This document shows, piece after piece, positions 10,971-23,993 of a DNA stretch of 64,000 bases. Source of the DNA: Ceratodon purpureus (taxonomy: Eukaryota; Streptophyta; Bryopsida; Pseudoditrichales; Ditrichaceae); assembly GCA_014871385.1 (NCBI GenBank), contig CM026427.1:15322930-15386929 (forward strand). Reading direction: 5' to 3'. Position 1 is the first letter of the stretch; each line of letters opens with the position of its first letter. Under the pieces are notes generated by a model. It made no database searches. It saw only the letters and a program-made list of their open reading frames with translations, and was not told the DNA's origin. The position numbers were made by a program, and so were the translations under genes.

Positions 10971-13337
10971 TCGGAAATGCCAAGGGCGTGAGGATTGCGA
11001 TGAAGCTGCTGCAAAGTTCCGTAGCGACTAGAAAGTCTGGGGCTAACTCACAGTGCCCGGGTCAAGCCAACAGCCAGAGAGGCCTACATTTGTGTCCATC
11101 CACGTGGCGCCGTGGGACTGGCTGGGGGTTTTTTGTTTTGTTTTTTTTTGGTGTTTTTTTTCACATGGATATGGGTTTCGGTGGTACTTTCAAGGGGTGG
11201 ATCTGCCGTACCTTGCTAGTAGTGTACTACTTCTAGAGGGGAGTTTAAATGTGTGAATGAATCATGGGGTTTGATGGGGGTTTCCTTTTTCCGGGGAGGG
11301 GGTCTTTTTTCGGGGGACTTGGGGGTTGGGTTTTGTAGGCTTTTTGGATTTGGGGAGGGTATGGTGAGTCAAGGGGAACGGACAAAAGTGGGTTTCCTGT
11401 GATGGAAAGGGGAGGGGGTCTGGGTGTGTGGAAGGTTCGCGGTTTGTGTCTAGCGGTTGACATGAGGATGATGAGGTTATAACGAACTTGGTACTGGATT
11501 GGTAGTCATACAGATGAGTTCGTTTCAGGTTGTGGTTTTGCGAAATCATGAGTCATGGTTAATGATGTTTTTTTTTTTTTTTTTTTTTTTCGAGGTTTGA
11601 CTGATGATGGCATGTGTTCTGTCGTGGTTTTGATAAGGTACAGAGTACTGTTAGTATCTGTTGATTGGCAAATTATGTCGTGGTGAGTTATTGGTTTTGT
11701 TAAGTCTACCAGGTCGGAGAAGAAATTGTGGTTTGTTCGTTAGTCTTGCAGCTCTCTTGAATTTGCAGTTCACAGAATAACACGAGTGATGTGAGGAGCT
11801 GTACGTAGTGCTGATCTGCGAGCCAAAATGGCTATGCTTTGTCTCATTGCAGCTGCAAAAATGGGTATGCTTTGTCTTGTTGTAGCTGTCCTTTGGACTA
11901 TGCAGTGGCATGTACAGTAGTGGAGGTAATTGAAGTCAAGGAATCTGTGTGTGCATAAAATCTAGCGATGAGGAGCCATTAACCTATGTTGTGCCTAGTC
12001 GACGGCTCAAGGCAACATTGAGCACTAATTGCCTATATCCGTTCCTTTGAATATATGAACTCACAATTTGAGTGTGGGACCATTTCCATTCAAAATTTAT
12101 GATGTTTGACACTCTGCATCATATACGTTGAGAATGACTTTTCTATACAAGAATTCAAATGGTCATAGGAATGGTTCAATTGAATTAATTTTTTGACTGA
12201 TTCAAGTAAAGAAAGATTTTTTTCTTATCACCTACATCTAAAATATTGATTTTTTTTTTGTAAATATTCTTTACTAATAGTTTTTTTTTAGATTTATTTA
12301 TTTATTTATTTATTTTTAAATATGTCCACCGCCGTGATAAAACTTCTTATTTAAGATTGGTTATAATCACTATCATATAAACAATAATTTGTCAAAATAC
12401 TTTATTGACTAAAATATTAATTGTTACATTCTATAACAACCCAAATGATTACATCAATAAGCTTAGATTGAATCATTTTGATGTCAAACTTTACCGGAAG
12501 AAAATCCAAATCAAGGTAGTAAAAAACATAGTAATATAACTTTGTCAACTTCTGGAGGGAACTGCTTTTGATATGGTAAGGTTTGTGACAATCATATAAA
12601 CAATACTAGTTGATCGTACAAAATACCTATGAGGTGATGGAAGAATATAGCAATAGAATTGAAACTACCTAATTTAAAGGTTAAGAAGGTAAACTACATA
12701 ATCAATTTAGTTTGAAAGAATGAACCTTATAATTTCAAAAAACTAAAACTAAAATCAATGAGTAGCTATTGGTTGAGTAATATGGTATTTAAAAAGAAAA
12801 TATTTTGAAAAATTCAAATCTTCTTTGAATCCAACAATACAAAATTTGATGTAGTGTGTTAGGAGCCATCTTCAAGCCTTGAAAAACTAAATGCTTTTGG
12901 CAAAACTCATAGGGTATTTTAATATATAACTTCTCCCGCTTCAAAAATTTTTGTTTGAAAAAAAAGATGGAAAGATGGCATTTAGAACCCATATCAATCA
13001 ATACAAGATTTGAATTCATTTTAGGCATTTGTCAAAATATTGTGAATTCATTTATTTTTTTAATCACGGTAAAAATCCTTTCTACTTGTAGAATAAATTA
13101 TTTTTAATTGATAAAAGATATAAATTAAATCTACCAATAAAAAACATCTAAAGAATAACCTTTATAATATCATTAACTTTCCAAACAACAACTATTCATC
13201 AACAATAAAAATGTTGGAAACTTTAAATCTTTCAAATAGATTTTTTTTCAGCATACTGATCTTCTTTTAACTTGAAGATGATCAAAGTAATTGTGATCTT
13301 CTTTTTTGTAAACAATTTTAAGTGGAATTGGCTCCAA

Positions 13338-13339
<2 letters not shown>
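10971..13339. other. Noncoding spacer with T-runs, nothing recognised
   Basis: It contains a T-run of about 23 at 11568-11590, a (TTTA)n stretch near 12295-12315 and G/T-rich DNA around 11240-11460. No conserved coding signal was found on either strand. Confidence 0.5.
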
Positions 13340-13380
<41 letters not shown>

Positions 13381-13383
13381 TAT
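13340..13383. repeat. (TA)n microsatellite
   Basis: About 22 near-perfect TA units with one CA interruption near 13375. Confidence 0.9.
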
Positions 13384-13447
13384 TTTTAAATAATATAGTT
13401 AAAAAATCATCCAAAACACTGTCTCCTTTACAACAAGTTGCAACAAA

Positions 13448-13460
13448 CTTTAGAGGTTAA
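13448..13460. repeat. Possible solo end of a TTAA-type element
   Basis: The sequence ACTTTAGAGGTTAA resembles the right ends of the TTAA elements at 5828 and 47812. No matching left end was found nearby. It is short, so chance is possible. Confidence 0.25.
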
Positions 13461-13502
13461 AACTGACATAATTGTTTTGAGGATTTGTTGATTTAGACCA
13501 AT

Positions 13503-14370
13503 TTAACCCCTAATTGACCAAAGTCCTAGAATGGGCGTTTTTGAAATTTGGGCAGGTTCCTAAAAATTCAAATTTACTTGAATTTTTTTGAATTTTTTTG
13601 TGGAAAAAGGTTTTTTCAAAAGGTTTATGGAGATATTTTTTTTTTTTTTTTTGGATGAAGTGAGCAAAAGTTATGCTCCTCTGAGCATAAAACGCCCTTC
13701 CACGGGCAGGCTCTCAGCCACTGTGAATGCAGCAATTTCTGCCCGAAACTGCCCAAAACTGCCCAAAACTGCCCAACTGTGCCCAAATCTGCCTAAAGAC
13801 AAAACTTTGAAATTCCACCAAAAATCGAGATTTTAATTTTTTCGAAAAATAAAAATTCCTATATGTAGAAGAGCCACTAGAGCATGTTTCCACCGTTTGG
13901 ATTTTTAATCCAAGAATTTTTCATATGCTATTTGTATTGTAAAAAAATGGCCTTTGTATGTGAATTTCAGCATACCCCCTTGTGCGAATTGATGATTTTC
14001 TCAAGGTTCTACACCTTGCATGGGTGTGAGATTTTGTGGACATGTACCTAACTTACCTAGGAACAAGAATCTAGAGAAACGCTATCCAAATCTACTCAAA
14101 AAAATGGTTTTTTTGGACCCCAAAATACTGCTATCCTCTTTTTGAAGGGTAAAAGAAATTTTTTTTTCAACTTTGAATGTTATAATCTCTCAAATGGTAA
14201 GGAATGAGATTGTGAGATTTGACATGCACATAGACATAGAAGTTAGATACAAGATCTTATGGTTGGAAATACCAAAATTGGTTTCAATTTTGCACTATCC
14301 AGCTTGCTTTCAAAAGAGACTATTTGGTGGCAGTTTTGAGCAAAAACATCCTTGGTCAATTAGGGGTTAA
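13503..14370. mobile_element. 868-bp TTAA-flanked non-autonomous element (piggyBac-like)
   Basis: The 19-bp terminal inverted repeats are perfect: TTAACCCCTAATTGACCAA at 13503-13521, with its complement at 14352-14370. If TTAA is the duplicated target, the terminal repeat proper starts with CCCC. This agrees with piggyBac biology (TTAA target, C-rich start). No transposase is encoded; internal ORFs of 65-82 codons are not convincing. The interior has four imperfect copies of a GCCCAAAACT-type unit at 13741-13797. It shares its end pattern with 5561-5828 and 35130-35369. Confidence 0.75.
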
Positions 14371-15853
14371 AGTATAGTTCAAATTCCTCTTAACGATCTA
14401 TGCATACTAAAGAATGATGTTTAAATGCTTTCATAGAGAGAATCTTAAATTACAGAGAAACAATTACGTAGCAAGTGTCTAAGATCAACTATTGATAATT
14501 GTTAAAATTGAATTACTTTTAATTTATTTGGAATGTATGTAACGTACAAGATTCAAGCGTAGAAGAAAAATTTTGAGGGCCCTTCACCGTGCATAGGAGG
14601 AGTAACTTGGCTTTTGCTCTCATCCTCCGACCCTTTGCCTACCATTCTCAAGACCTTCATGTAACGTTGTTCTCTAGGTTTTATAGAATGGAGCTTGTAT
14701 GGAATAATGGTTTAGAGAGACTCATACATAGGATTAATAACATGACCTTATACAAATGCAACAAATTTGAGCTCAATAGTTGTCTTTGAAAACATCAAAA
14801 TTGTCTTCAATAAAAACAACAAAGCAATAATATAATGGAGAATGAGACAAGGTCAAATACCTTATTGTAAGAACACATTACACCTGTGATGCTTGTATAT
14901 TTGACTTCATAGGTAGTCTTAGATCTTAGTTCACCAAATTTTAGATATTTTTTGAACATTATAATCAACAAGAGCAGAGAACAATAAAAGACAACAATCT
15001 CAAAGGCCCAAGTGCAAGAACTACAATTAAATCCACACTTACATGGAAAACGTAAAGAAGAGAGCATTATAAAATTTGGACATAGACAAACAAGCACTAA
15101 ATGCATCATAAGCCAAACTCAGACAAAGAAGCACAGAAGAGAAGCAAACAAGCAAAAGCTTGCATGGTAGAAATGGAAACCAAATATAAACTACTTGCTA
15201 TTTTCTTGACTCTACACTAAACTCATAGGAGTTTGGTGAATCTCAATTGTTGATTGCAATTTAATAGATGTTGAACACCACTATTTCATCGTCGACTTGT
15301 AATTAATGACTATAGATAACCCAAATTAGATACTCTTCCTTCCTGTTTGAACCCATCCATTCTTCATATGCTGCATCATACAAGAAATTGTAGAGTTCAT
15401 AAAACTCTTGTACATGCATCCCCACCACAAGCGGCAAATGTGTAAAAAGGTGATTTCAAAGCTTATTCTTCATGAAACTCAATGTACTAAATGTACTCAT
15501 GTTGTCCTCTACGTTGCCAAGGATTGTTGCCACTAAAATATAGTAATCTTTATGTATTCAAAGATCTTGTGACGCAACAAATTATTGGCTTAAATGTATT
15601 GCCAAAGTCGTTCCAATGGATTGATAGAGATATCAGCATGGGTTGCGGCTTCACAATTTCCATGCATAACAATCCTAAACATCAATGCCTACTCATGAAG
15701 CTTTTGCACCAAATGTATTGGCAAGGCCAACTTTCTAGTCGCCTACTTTGATCTTGTGTGCACAACGTCCCCATCTCCCTCATCATACAAAGAAAATGTC
15801 CCCGCATTTTCTTCCTCAGCATCATCTATAAGCATAGTCGTCATCTTTTGCTG
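14371..15853. other. AT-rich DNA, nothing recognised
   Basis: ORFs of 66-100 codons occur on both strands but show no recognisable domain and no supporting splice pattern. Confidence 0.45.
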
Positions 15854-16622
15854 CTATAAGATTATAATCAATATAGTGGTTATATTTTGATTATGTCTAC
15901 CATCATCTCCTGTTGTCTCTCCAACTTGTACGCCCCTCGAAGAAGATACTGGCAACCCATGTGCTTCAGCATCACGCGAATTCACCGCCTTTCTTTCCCT
16001 TGGAGCCCAAGTTCGTTTCTCCTCGTCGCCATACTTACTGAATATGTGCACCACTGACTTAGTGTCACTGGCCTCTAACGTAGGGTACATCTTCAACACC
16101 CCCCTTCCCGTCATTTAGTGCCTGCCAACCTGTACAATAGTTTTTGTGTCGATGGTAGGAGAGAGCGTTCTTGTCGGAAAAATCCTCGTAGTAGAATTTG
16201 CACCAAAACCATCTTCTTTGGTCCTTTCCATAGCCACAATAAACATGATACCGACACTTATAGTGTGCTTCCACTACTAGATCCTCGTACTCGTCCTCCG
16301 TAAACAAGCACACACAATTTTTAGCATGACCTTGTGTTAGGGTAAACCTATAGAGATTCTCGCCCTTAACCTTCATGCATACTACCAGCCCGACTGGCCC
16401 GTTAACGACAATGTCTCACCACCTGTCAAATCCAAGTTCCGCAATGCGCTTCTGATCCTCCTTAACCTTGAAGGTAGGTCCCGAGTCGTCACTGCGAAAT
16501 TCTCCACCTGTAATGCTAATGCCATATCCTTCAACACCTGGAGTTCTAGCTGGCCCACTTGTCCCTCCCTCTGTGCTTCCCTGGCCGTCTAGTGCCCCTT
16601 CGCAATGCCTATCCGTCCTCAT
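15854..16622 (-). pseudogene. Broken reading frame with a Cys/His-rich segment, family unknown
   Basis: Two minus-strand ORFs (16416-16622 and 16065-16376) are in the same frame and separated by a single TGA. The open stretch continues in a second frame from 16114 to 15854. The middle part has a patterned Cys/His/aromatic run: KCRYHVYCGY, then WFWCKFYYEDF, then SYHRHKNYC. It looks like a possible metal-binding module. The first part is Gly/Thr-rich and ends in a charged stretch. No family was recognised. The base composition is richer in G+C than its flanks. It could be a decayed host gene or a transposon-carried gene; one stop and one frame change argue against a functional gene. Confidence 0.45.
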
Positions 16623-18797
16623 ATTCGTCGCTCCAGTTCTTTAGCACCCCGTCCTGACTGCCACGACTCGGCGTAGGTAATTTATGGTCCTATGAAAGAG
16701 TGCCAAAACACTAGTTAGTATACTAAAGTCCCTAATCTCTACTTGTATCCAGACCAAAACAGCAAAGCAAAGCTGAAAAATGCAAACAATGAAAGCAAAT
16801 CAATGTATCAAATTAATTCTTCTATGCGAGCAAAAGAGGGCAATAAAACAGAGTAAAGAAGAATACAATAATACAGACAATAAAAATGCACAGACTGCAC
16901 ACGGCCTACAACTCTATTCCACAACTACAAGGGCAAAGATTACAGTACACAACGACAATAAATACGAAACTACACAACTAAAAGCCACTTGCTGCACCTT
17001 GTGATCAGCTTTTCAAAGCTCTCGAAATCTCCTATATCCACATAGTAGCTCCGAAGCGGTCATCAATCACTCTGATCTCCGCATAACCGCGGCACTTTTG
17101 GCAAGCTCAAGTAGCAACTACTACAACAAATTTTTTAAAAAAAAAAACCACAATGCCACTAACTTACTGTGAATAGCTTAGATGGCGGAGAAGAAATGCT
17201 TTCGTTGCTGTCGACCTCTTCCGAATGTCGGCAGTCTTTGGTGTTGTTTTATTTTTCCAACCGGCCTTGAGCCTCGCCCAATAGCACCACTCTCAAACTT
17301 CCTCCTTGACTTCCGTCGCCGTAGCCTCAACTCACCACCCCGCGCTCATAGCACCTAAACCCTACAAAATCTAACAGATAACAAGAGACGGCTTTAAAAC
17401 ACGACTCTAATCGATTCCAGCAATGAAGAGCACAAGATAGTTAAAACATTCCAGCAGTGAGCTACTGAAGTATTTGCAAGTATGCGAGAAGTAAATAACA
17501 CAACCCTCAACCCAAACCAATAACACCATGCGAGCATTTTTAATCGAGCAAGAAAACGAACATGAAAACCCAAAAAATTTGAAGTCCGGAAATTCCAAGC
17601 CTTTGACCACACACCTCAATTCGACGAGGTAGCCGGTCTGGCCTACTCCAACATCGCTTTGTTTCTGTGAAGTATTCACTCTCTCAGATGTTTCGACGCC
17701 CACCTTCAATGGCTAAACCCTAGCACCGTTTCTCTCACACCAAAACGTCGCTATGAAGAACTTGGACCTCTACAACTTGCGCCATTAACTCCCCTCAAAC
17801 AGTAGTACGTGAAGGACACTTAGCTTTACACCATGAACTTCACCACGGCCCGAGGTGTAGTAGCACACTTACCGACGCAGCGCACTACATGTCCTCCAAT
17901 CCCACCAGCGGAAGTCCAAATGCAGCACAAGTATGATGAAAGGGCGATGAGATCTGGAAACCCCAGCCCGTCACATCCAAGAAACCCTAACCCAGGCTGG
18001 GGAGAAAGGGACGGGTCCACCAACCAAGACCCGGTCGGGCGGTCGGCTAGGACAGGTGGGCCATCGGCATGGGCCCATGTTAAACCCCATGACGGCGGGG
18101 CCATCCCAGCCGCCTTTTCGCAGGCAGCCCTTCCTTCCCTGACATTACTAATTTTTGGGGTTGGAGGGGGTTAGATAACGTAACGCATCAAAATGGGTTT
18201 GTACTTACAGAATTATCCAAGGTTGCTGGCGCGAACAGCCACCTTATCCTGTATATGGGAGTCTCAACTCAGGCCCGAGTGCAACATACTAGTTGTTGCT
18301 AGTTCGATAGATAACTCTGCTTCGAGTTCCAAACTTGGGACAATCGATCCCAAATTGTATCAATGCCAGTAGTTTAGTAGGATAGTTTAAACGTGTCATC
18401 ATTTGGTCACATTGAGAACACAACTTGGTCTGTTCAACCAGTTCTAAGGAATGGCAACCCCATTGCAACACAACTGATTAGTGAGGGACAAATTGCTGCC
18501 ACAAAATGATCAAAGAGTGTGCTCAAGAGACCAAGTGCGATATCAAATGGTCTACAGCGAATAGGTATAGCCAGATAAGTTGTAGATATGGCATCAATGA
18601 ATTTACTTTACAAGCTTTTCCAAGGCGGCACTTAACCAATCTGTGGATCTTCCTACACAGCTAAGTTAGGTGCAGTGTACCAAGGGTAAGATTTTTCTTA
18701 ACTAAATGAGGGCTTAGTGGGCATGCTTGCTCCATGCTCCCCCATGAACCTCAACATTAACTGTGGTGACGACTAAATTCTAAAATGTACAACTGCC
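16623..18797. other. Spacer 3' of the histidine kinase; unassigned ORFs
   Basis: Minus-strand ORFs at 17407-17709 (starting MKVGVETSERVNTSQ) and at 17826-18104, and an opposite ORF at 17833-18174, were inspected. None shows a known domain. The region 17820-18180 is GC-rich. Nothing more can be supported. Confidence 0.4.
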
Positions 18798-21700
18798 CTA
18801 CACCCACCTGGACTCCTTCCCAACCCAGTTTTCTATAGCTCTTTGTAAAATCCCTCTGGTCACTGGTTTGCTGATGTAATCATCCATCCCTGAAGTTATA
18901 CATTTCTCTACTTCCCCCTCCGCCGTCGCTGCTGTCAAGGCCACAATTGGCACATTCCGTGATATGCACCCCTTCTGCCGCACCATTCGTGCCGTCTCAA
19001 ACCCATCCATGATCTGCTCAAAGAAAAGAATAAGATCAAAAAGGACTCACTCTGTCGATCTACCTTGCAACAGAATCAACTCATTTCATGTCAAAGAACT
19101 ACAACACTGTAAAAACTGATGAAGATATTATCACTAGATCTGTTGTTACAGTTGAATTAGCACAAGCTTGAGCAGAAGCAGTAACTCACCGGCATATGAC
19201 AATCCATAAATATAATGTCGTACTTGTTTGTCCGTTCTAATATCTCTATCGCTTCAACACCGTCGTTGGCTACATCTACCTGACACCCTAAATTATTTAG
19301 CAGCCGTTGAGCCACCATTTGGTTCACCTTGTTATCCTCCTGCAATGTCAAGGAGGGACGTCAGTGGTCACTCCTATGCTTAAAAAAAGTCCTCTTTGCG
19401 TAATGACATGCTCAAACAATTTATCTTTTAGGAGTATTGAAGTGAGTAAAGTGGAAATCATACCACGACAAGAATCTTTGGGTGTTGCACAACAGCAGGC
19501 ACCAGGGTGGAAGGCGGCCTATCTATTGAATCCAGCTGTTGCTCCAAAGCGCACTTGCTCTTTGATGAAGCTGTAACCAGTCCATTGCTAGAGCCTGTTG
19601 AGTAGCGCCCATTCATAGGCGCCGACCGAACCAAATGACCTGGTCACATCACATCCCACGCCATTCAGTACACACAAACATCGTGAACATGTGAGTCCAG
19701 AATTACAATATTCTTTCATTTTAGAAAGTATTCTGGCCGACACTGAAAGGAAAGGTTGCTCAATTGCCCAAAAAAATTGGTTCAGAACAAACCTGTATCA
19801 AGTGTAAAATCCGGCTTCATGCGAATCAGCTTCGTTCCTCCAGATAAAGCCACCGATAAGGCATCTCGCAAGTAAGCTTGGCGAGGGGGCCTGCTAAAGC
19901 AAGCGCAGCAGCCCAACTCTGCTAGCACCTGCTGAGATGGTAAGCTCTGGCCCACATGACCCAACATCACAAGCTGGGGTCCTTTGAAACTCGGTATCCC
20001 TGATGACGCTTTCCGTAAGTCATACCCAAAGTGCTCAACCAAGGCACGATCCACAATAGCAACTGCAAACAACAACAGAAAATACGTTAGCCAACCAAAA
20101 ATAAATAAAAATGATTAACCCATTTCTATCTATTTGTATCACCTGAGCAATATTTCCCCTCCTTCCCTCCAGGCCTAAAATTTGTTAGAAGCATATGCTT
20201 TTGACTTGGTACTTGAATTCCCATTTCTACAAAATGAAATCACTGAAATCTGAGTCAGCACATGATTTTAGAGAGGTGGATCATATACCATGAAACGGTA
20301 AACCAACAGTAATTGACTCCTTCACCATTCCAATTGCTTCCTCCACGTTGCTGCAAGCCTGAGAGTCCAGTCCCCAAGCACGTATTTGGTCACAAAGAGC
20401 CTCTTTGGTCATTTTGTGACGGTCCACAACCAGGATGCGCCGTCTTTTTGATTCCTGAAGGCTGACGGAAGTGAGATCCTCCGAAGTGTCCATCATGGCG
20501 TCCAAGCCCACCCCTGAACTGCACATGACTGGGGGCTTGGCACCCTCGTCGGATGATGGATCAAGCTCCAGTGGGATCGTGAAGGTGAACTTCGAGCCTT
20601 TCCCTTCTTCACTTACAACCCCTATGGTGCCTCCCATCAGCTCCACCAGACGCTTTGATACAGCTAAACCAAGGCCTGTTCCACCATATGTGCTTGTGGT
20701 AGAGCTACTGCACTGAGTGAACTTCTCGAATAGCAAATCCAACTTCGACGCTGCAATGCTGCACTCTCCAAAAACATAAAGATTAAAATTGTGAACTATA
20801 AAAGTACAAACACTCTAGGTTCCAAAATAAATCAAAGTATTGTATGAAAGAACCAGAGCTAAATCAGCAGAGGATTAACTTTCGACTACTAGGCTGTTGA
20901 ATGGTGGTACTTCTGTTAGTGAAAAAAGCCTCTATGTTTTTTCACTAGAAGCAGTGAAAAGGTAAACATGCCAACAGTGACGAGAGTGGAGTGAGAAAGA
21001 AAAGAGAAACTCACTCACCCTATTCCAGTGTCAATGACGGAGAATCTGAACCAGCGCACAGTTCGGGGCTTCTCCACCATCATATCTTCATCACTTTCAT
21101 CATGGTCATTGTAGTTAGCGTGGTCATGGTTGGTGTTAGTGTCACTCTTAAGAGCGGAAGAGCTTGGGTCCCTCCCCTCCGCAGGCTCACCATCAGAAGA
21201 ATTCTGCGTTATCATCACTTGATCTGCTTCAGTATCTTGAGTATACTCTCTCTTCCTTTTATAATTACCATCAAAAACTGGAGGGTCTACGTCAGAGTCC
21301 GCTACGATTGGGTGGGAGCTGGCCTCCAAAGAGAAGTCGGCACTACTGACCTTATCCATCACTAGGTCCTTATAAGTCTCACATATGCTCATGTGAGCCC
21401 TTATGTTCTCCACTGCCCGGCATCTTCGAAGCCCATTGCTGGCGCTGTGCACAAAGATAGCCTCTGGAGAGCCTGGATCTCTGTATGCGCTTTGTAATGC
21501 TGTGTCCATCACACTAGAGCAGATAGATTGAGCTGGTCCAGTTAACGAAGGCTCTTCTTGTAGAGTGGCACTGCAAAGGGAGCACTGGCGTTCTCCTGTT
21601 TTCAGATCCTGGTGGCACTTGTCACACACTATAGACACGTCTACTGCGATGTAACCGACATGGGTGAACTTGCATGCATTGCCCACAAGGTTTATAAGAA

Positions 21701-22261
21701 CCTGAAATGTACCGCCACAGGATCAACGTTAGTATAATGTAAGAAAATCATTCCAGCTACTTTCAAGTTGTTTTCAACCGTTGAACTGGGGCTAAATTAC
21801 CTTGTTTTTCTTATTCAAAATGAAATTATATCAAACAATAAGGAAGAACAGAACTACTTGAATTCCTTGAAAATTGTTGAAATTCTAGTTGGATAGTAAC
21901 TCCAGATGTGAATGCTTATTTTGTAAACTTCATCGCTAACTTAGACCATTGAGTGTCATAATTCTCTCAGCTTATGATAATAAGCGACTTCATATCTAGT
22001 AGTAAGGCCCTGCTGGAATTGCGATAGTTTAATTCCAGCAAAACCAATTAATCACGAATTGTGGGGGACAGAAGAAAAAAATTGCTTGTTGTTACCTGTC
22101 GTAAGCGCACAGCGTCGACCAAAACCGATGACAAAGCAGGCCGATACCGGACCACCATCTCCACTCCTTTGGGCTCCACCCGGAGTGCTAGCATGCTGCC
22201 GACATCTTCAACTACGTTTCGGAGATTGCATAGAACTGGGCTAAGAGTCAACTTTCCAGCG

Positions 22262-22297
<36 letters not shown>

Positions 22298-23993
22298 GAA
22301 AGAAGGCACTCCCCAGATGTACGAATTGTTTCTAGGCATTCCTGCTGCTCTGGAGTGGGATCTGTGTCGAGAAGAACTGAGGCCATGCCTATAACACCAT
22401 TCAGTGGAGTTCGAATCTCATGGCTCATAACCTGGGTGCCATTCAATTATTCAATCAGTATGAGATGCTCCGGTTACTAAATAAAATGTAGAAAAACAAA
22501 AGCAAACGTTTAAAATTCAATCAGTTTTTTATAATATTACTTCCATACGCTTATAAAAATAAAATATATATTTTTTTTTTAAAAAGTTGCTCAAAGATCA
22601 AATAAATTTTTAGGGAAAATTTCAAGAGATTGTATAACCACTCTCAAGGAAAATTAACTTTTAGGAAAAAATATAGCATGAGCTGTGTGGATCATAACCA
22701 TGTGAGCGCTTTCACTGAATAGAAGGAAGAGAAGGGTAAGAGACAAAGGGCACTCACAGCTAGAAACTCAGATCTAGCTTTGGCAGCTTTTTCAGCTTTG
22801 TCGCGGGCAATGGCAAGATTTGCAATAAGCCGAGATTGCTCCTCCTCCCAGTTTCTTCGTTCAGTGATGTCAGTTATAGAGCCTGCCATTCGGATTGCCT
22901 GACCCTCCTTGTTCCAAAGAGCCTGGCCCCTCACCCGGAACCATAGATAGCGACCATCTCCATGTTGCAGCAATGTTTCCACATCAAATGGTGGAGAGTC
23001 GGCACTGTTGGTTGCCAAGTACTCCTTCAGCGTTGACAACACTTGCTCTGCATTAACATGCACAAAAATGTTCAGCTTCATGAGGCTTGGTCCTAAAAGG
23101 TTTTACAGAAAATGTTTGAGTGTGAATTTTCTTCAAAATAATTTGAATAAACTCATGGATTATCAGAAAGAAATGAAACAGGGCATTGGATTAGCGCACG
23201 GACCACGGTGTTTGGGATGAAGGCGAGACTCAAAAACATTGAAGGAGTCGTCGGTTCCGTCAATATCCATCCCCAGCATCTCCTTATAACGCTGGGAGTA
23301 AAACACCCGGCTAATCACCATATCCCAGTCCCAAAGACCGTCATTCGATCCCCGCACAGCCAGTACAAACCGCTCTTCGCTGCGTCGTAAGGACTCCTCA
23401 GCCTCCTTTCGCCAGGAAATGTCTTCCAATATACCAACAAAACTGAAAAGAGAGCCAAGGAATCAAGTCACAGAAGGAGCTGCTGAAACCTACGTTATGC
23501 TTGGGAACATACAAAGCCAAGAAATGTAATATCAACAGTTGTGATGAATGCTCACCTGCCAACACCAGGGCAACCAGACATATCCACAGATTGGACATTG
23601 ACCCATGTGTATGTGCCCTTCTTTTTCTTATTCAAGAGACGGTATTCACATTTAATATGCCGGTCTGAATCAGCAGGTTGGGAAAAATGGCCAAACGCAA
23701 GTGCCCATACACTCTGCATCCCAAATATTGAATCAGTTCAGTGACTGCGGCAAAGGTCATACAAGCTTTATTACAGCGCTCTTCAAAGTCATTCCGTAGG
23801 ATTGTATCAGTGTTGAAGGGAGGAAACTCACTGGCAAATCGTCGGGGTGAACAAAAGAGATCCATCCCAGACCGAGAAGCTCCCCAGGTTCTGACCCAGT
23901 CATGTCCTGATACGCAGAATTTGCGTAAATGTTTTTGGACTCATGGTCGCATATGAACACCCCCCGCTGACCAAGCCCACCGGGAATATTCAT
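18798..23993 (-). CDS. PAS-PAS hybrid histidine kinase (moss PHK-like), 11 exons
   Basis: Exons on the minus strand: 23832-23993, 23556-23713, 23204-23442, 22758-23047, 22096-22431, 21019-21701, 20289-20758, 19793-20062, 19464-19639, 19190-19339 and 18798-19013. Phases join to 1049 residues, and a stop lies in frame just upstream of the ATG. Domains in order: PAS1/PAC (about 1-115, HPDDLP), PAS2/PAC (about 125-255, ending ITDITERR), coiled linker, HisKA with [11 protein letters not shown] (His287), ATPase with N-box [11 protein letters not shown]1 DTGIGIA, F-box FEKFTQ and G2 [12 protein letters not shown], a degenerate receiver, then a complete receiver with VEDNKVN, phosphoacceptor Asp974 in FMDCHMP and Lys1027. 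About 200 residues are inserted between N-box and G1 and include [18 protein letters not shown]. It should autophosphorylate on His and pass phosphate to an HPT. There are no membrane segments, so it is probably soluble. PHK1/PHK2 of Physcomitrium have this architecture. Confidence 0.94.

Noticed and set aside
10378..10991. Plus-strand ORFs of 167 and 191 codons
   Set aside because: They are antisense to AHP exon 1 and its leader and consist of Pro/Ser/Thr/Lys runs from a C/A-rich tract.
17833..18174. 113-codon plus-strand ORF
   Set aside because: GC-rich low-complexity stretch with an equally long ORF on the other strand; no domain and no splice support.
22061..22480. 139-codon plus-strand ORF
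   Set aside because: Antisense to the HisKA exon of the histidine kinase.
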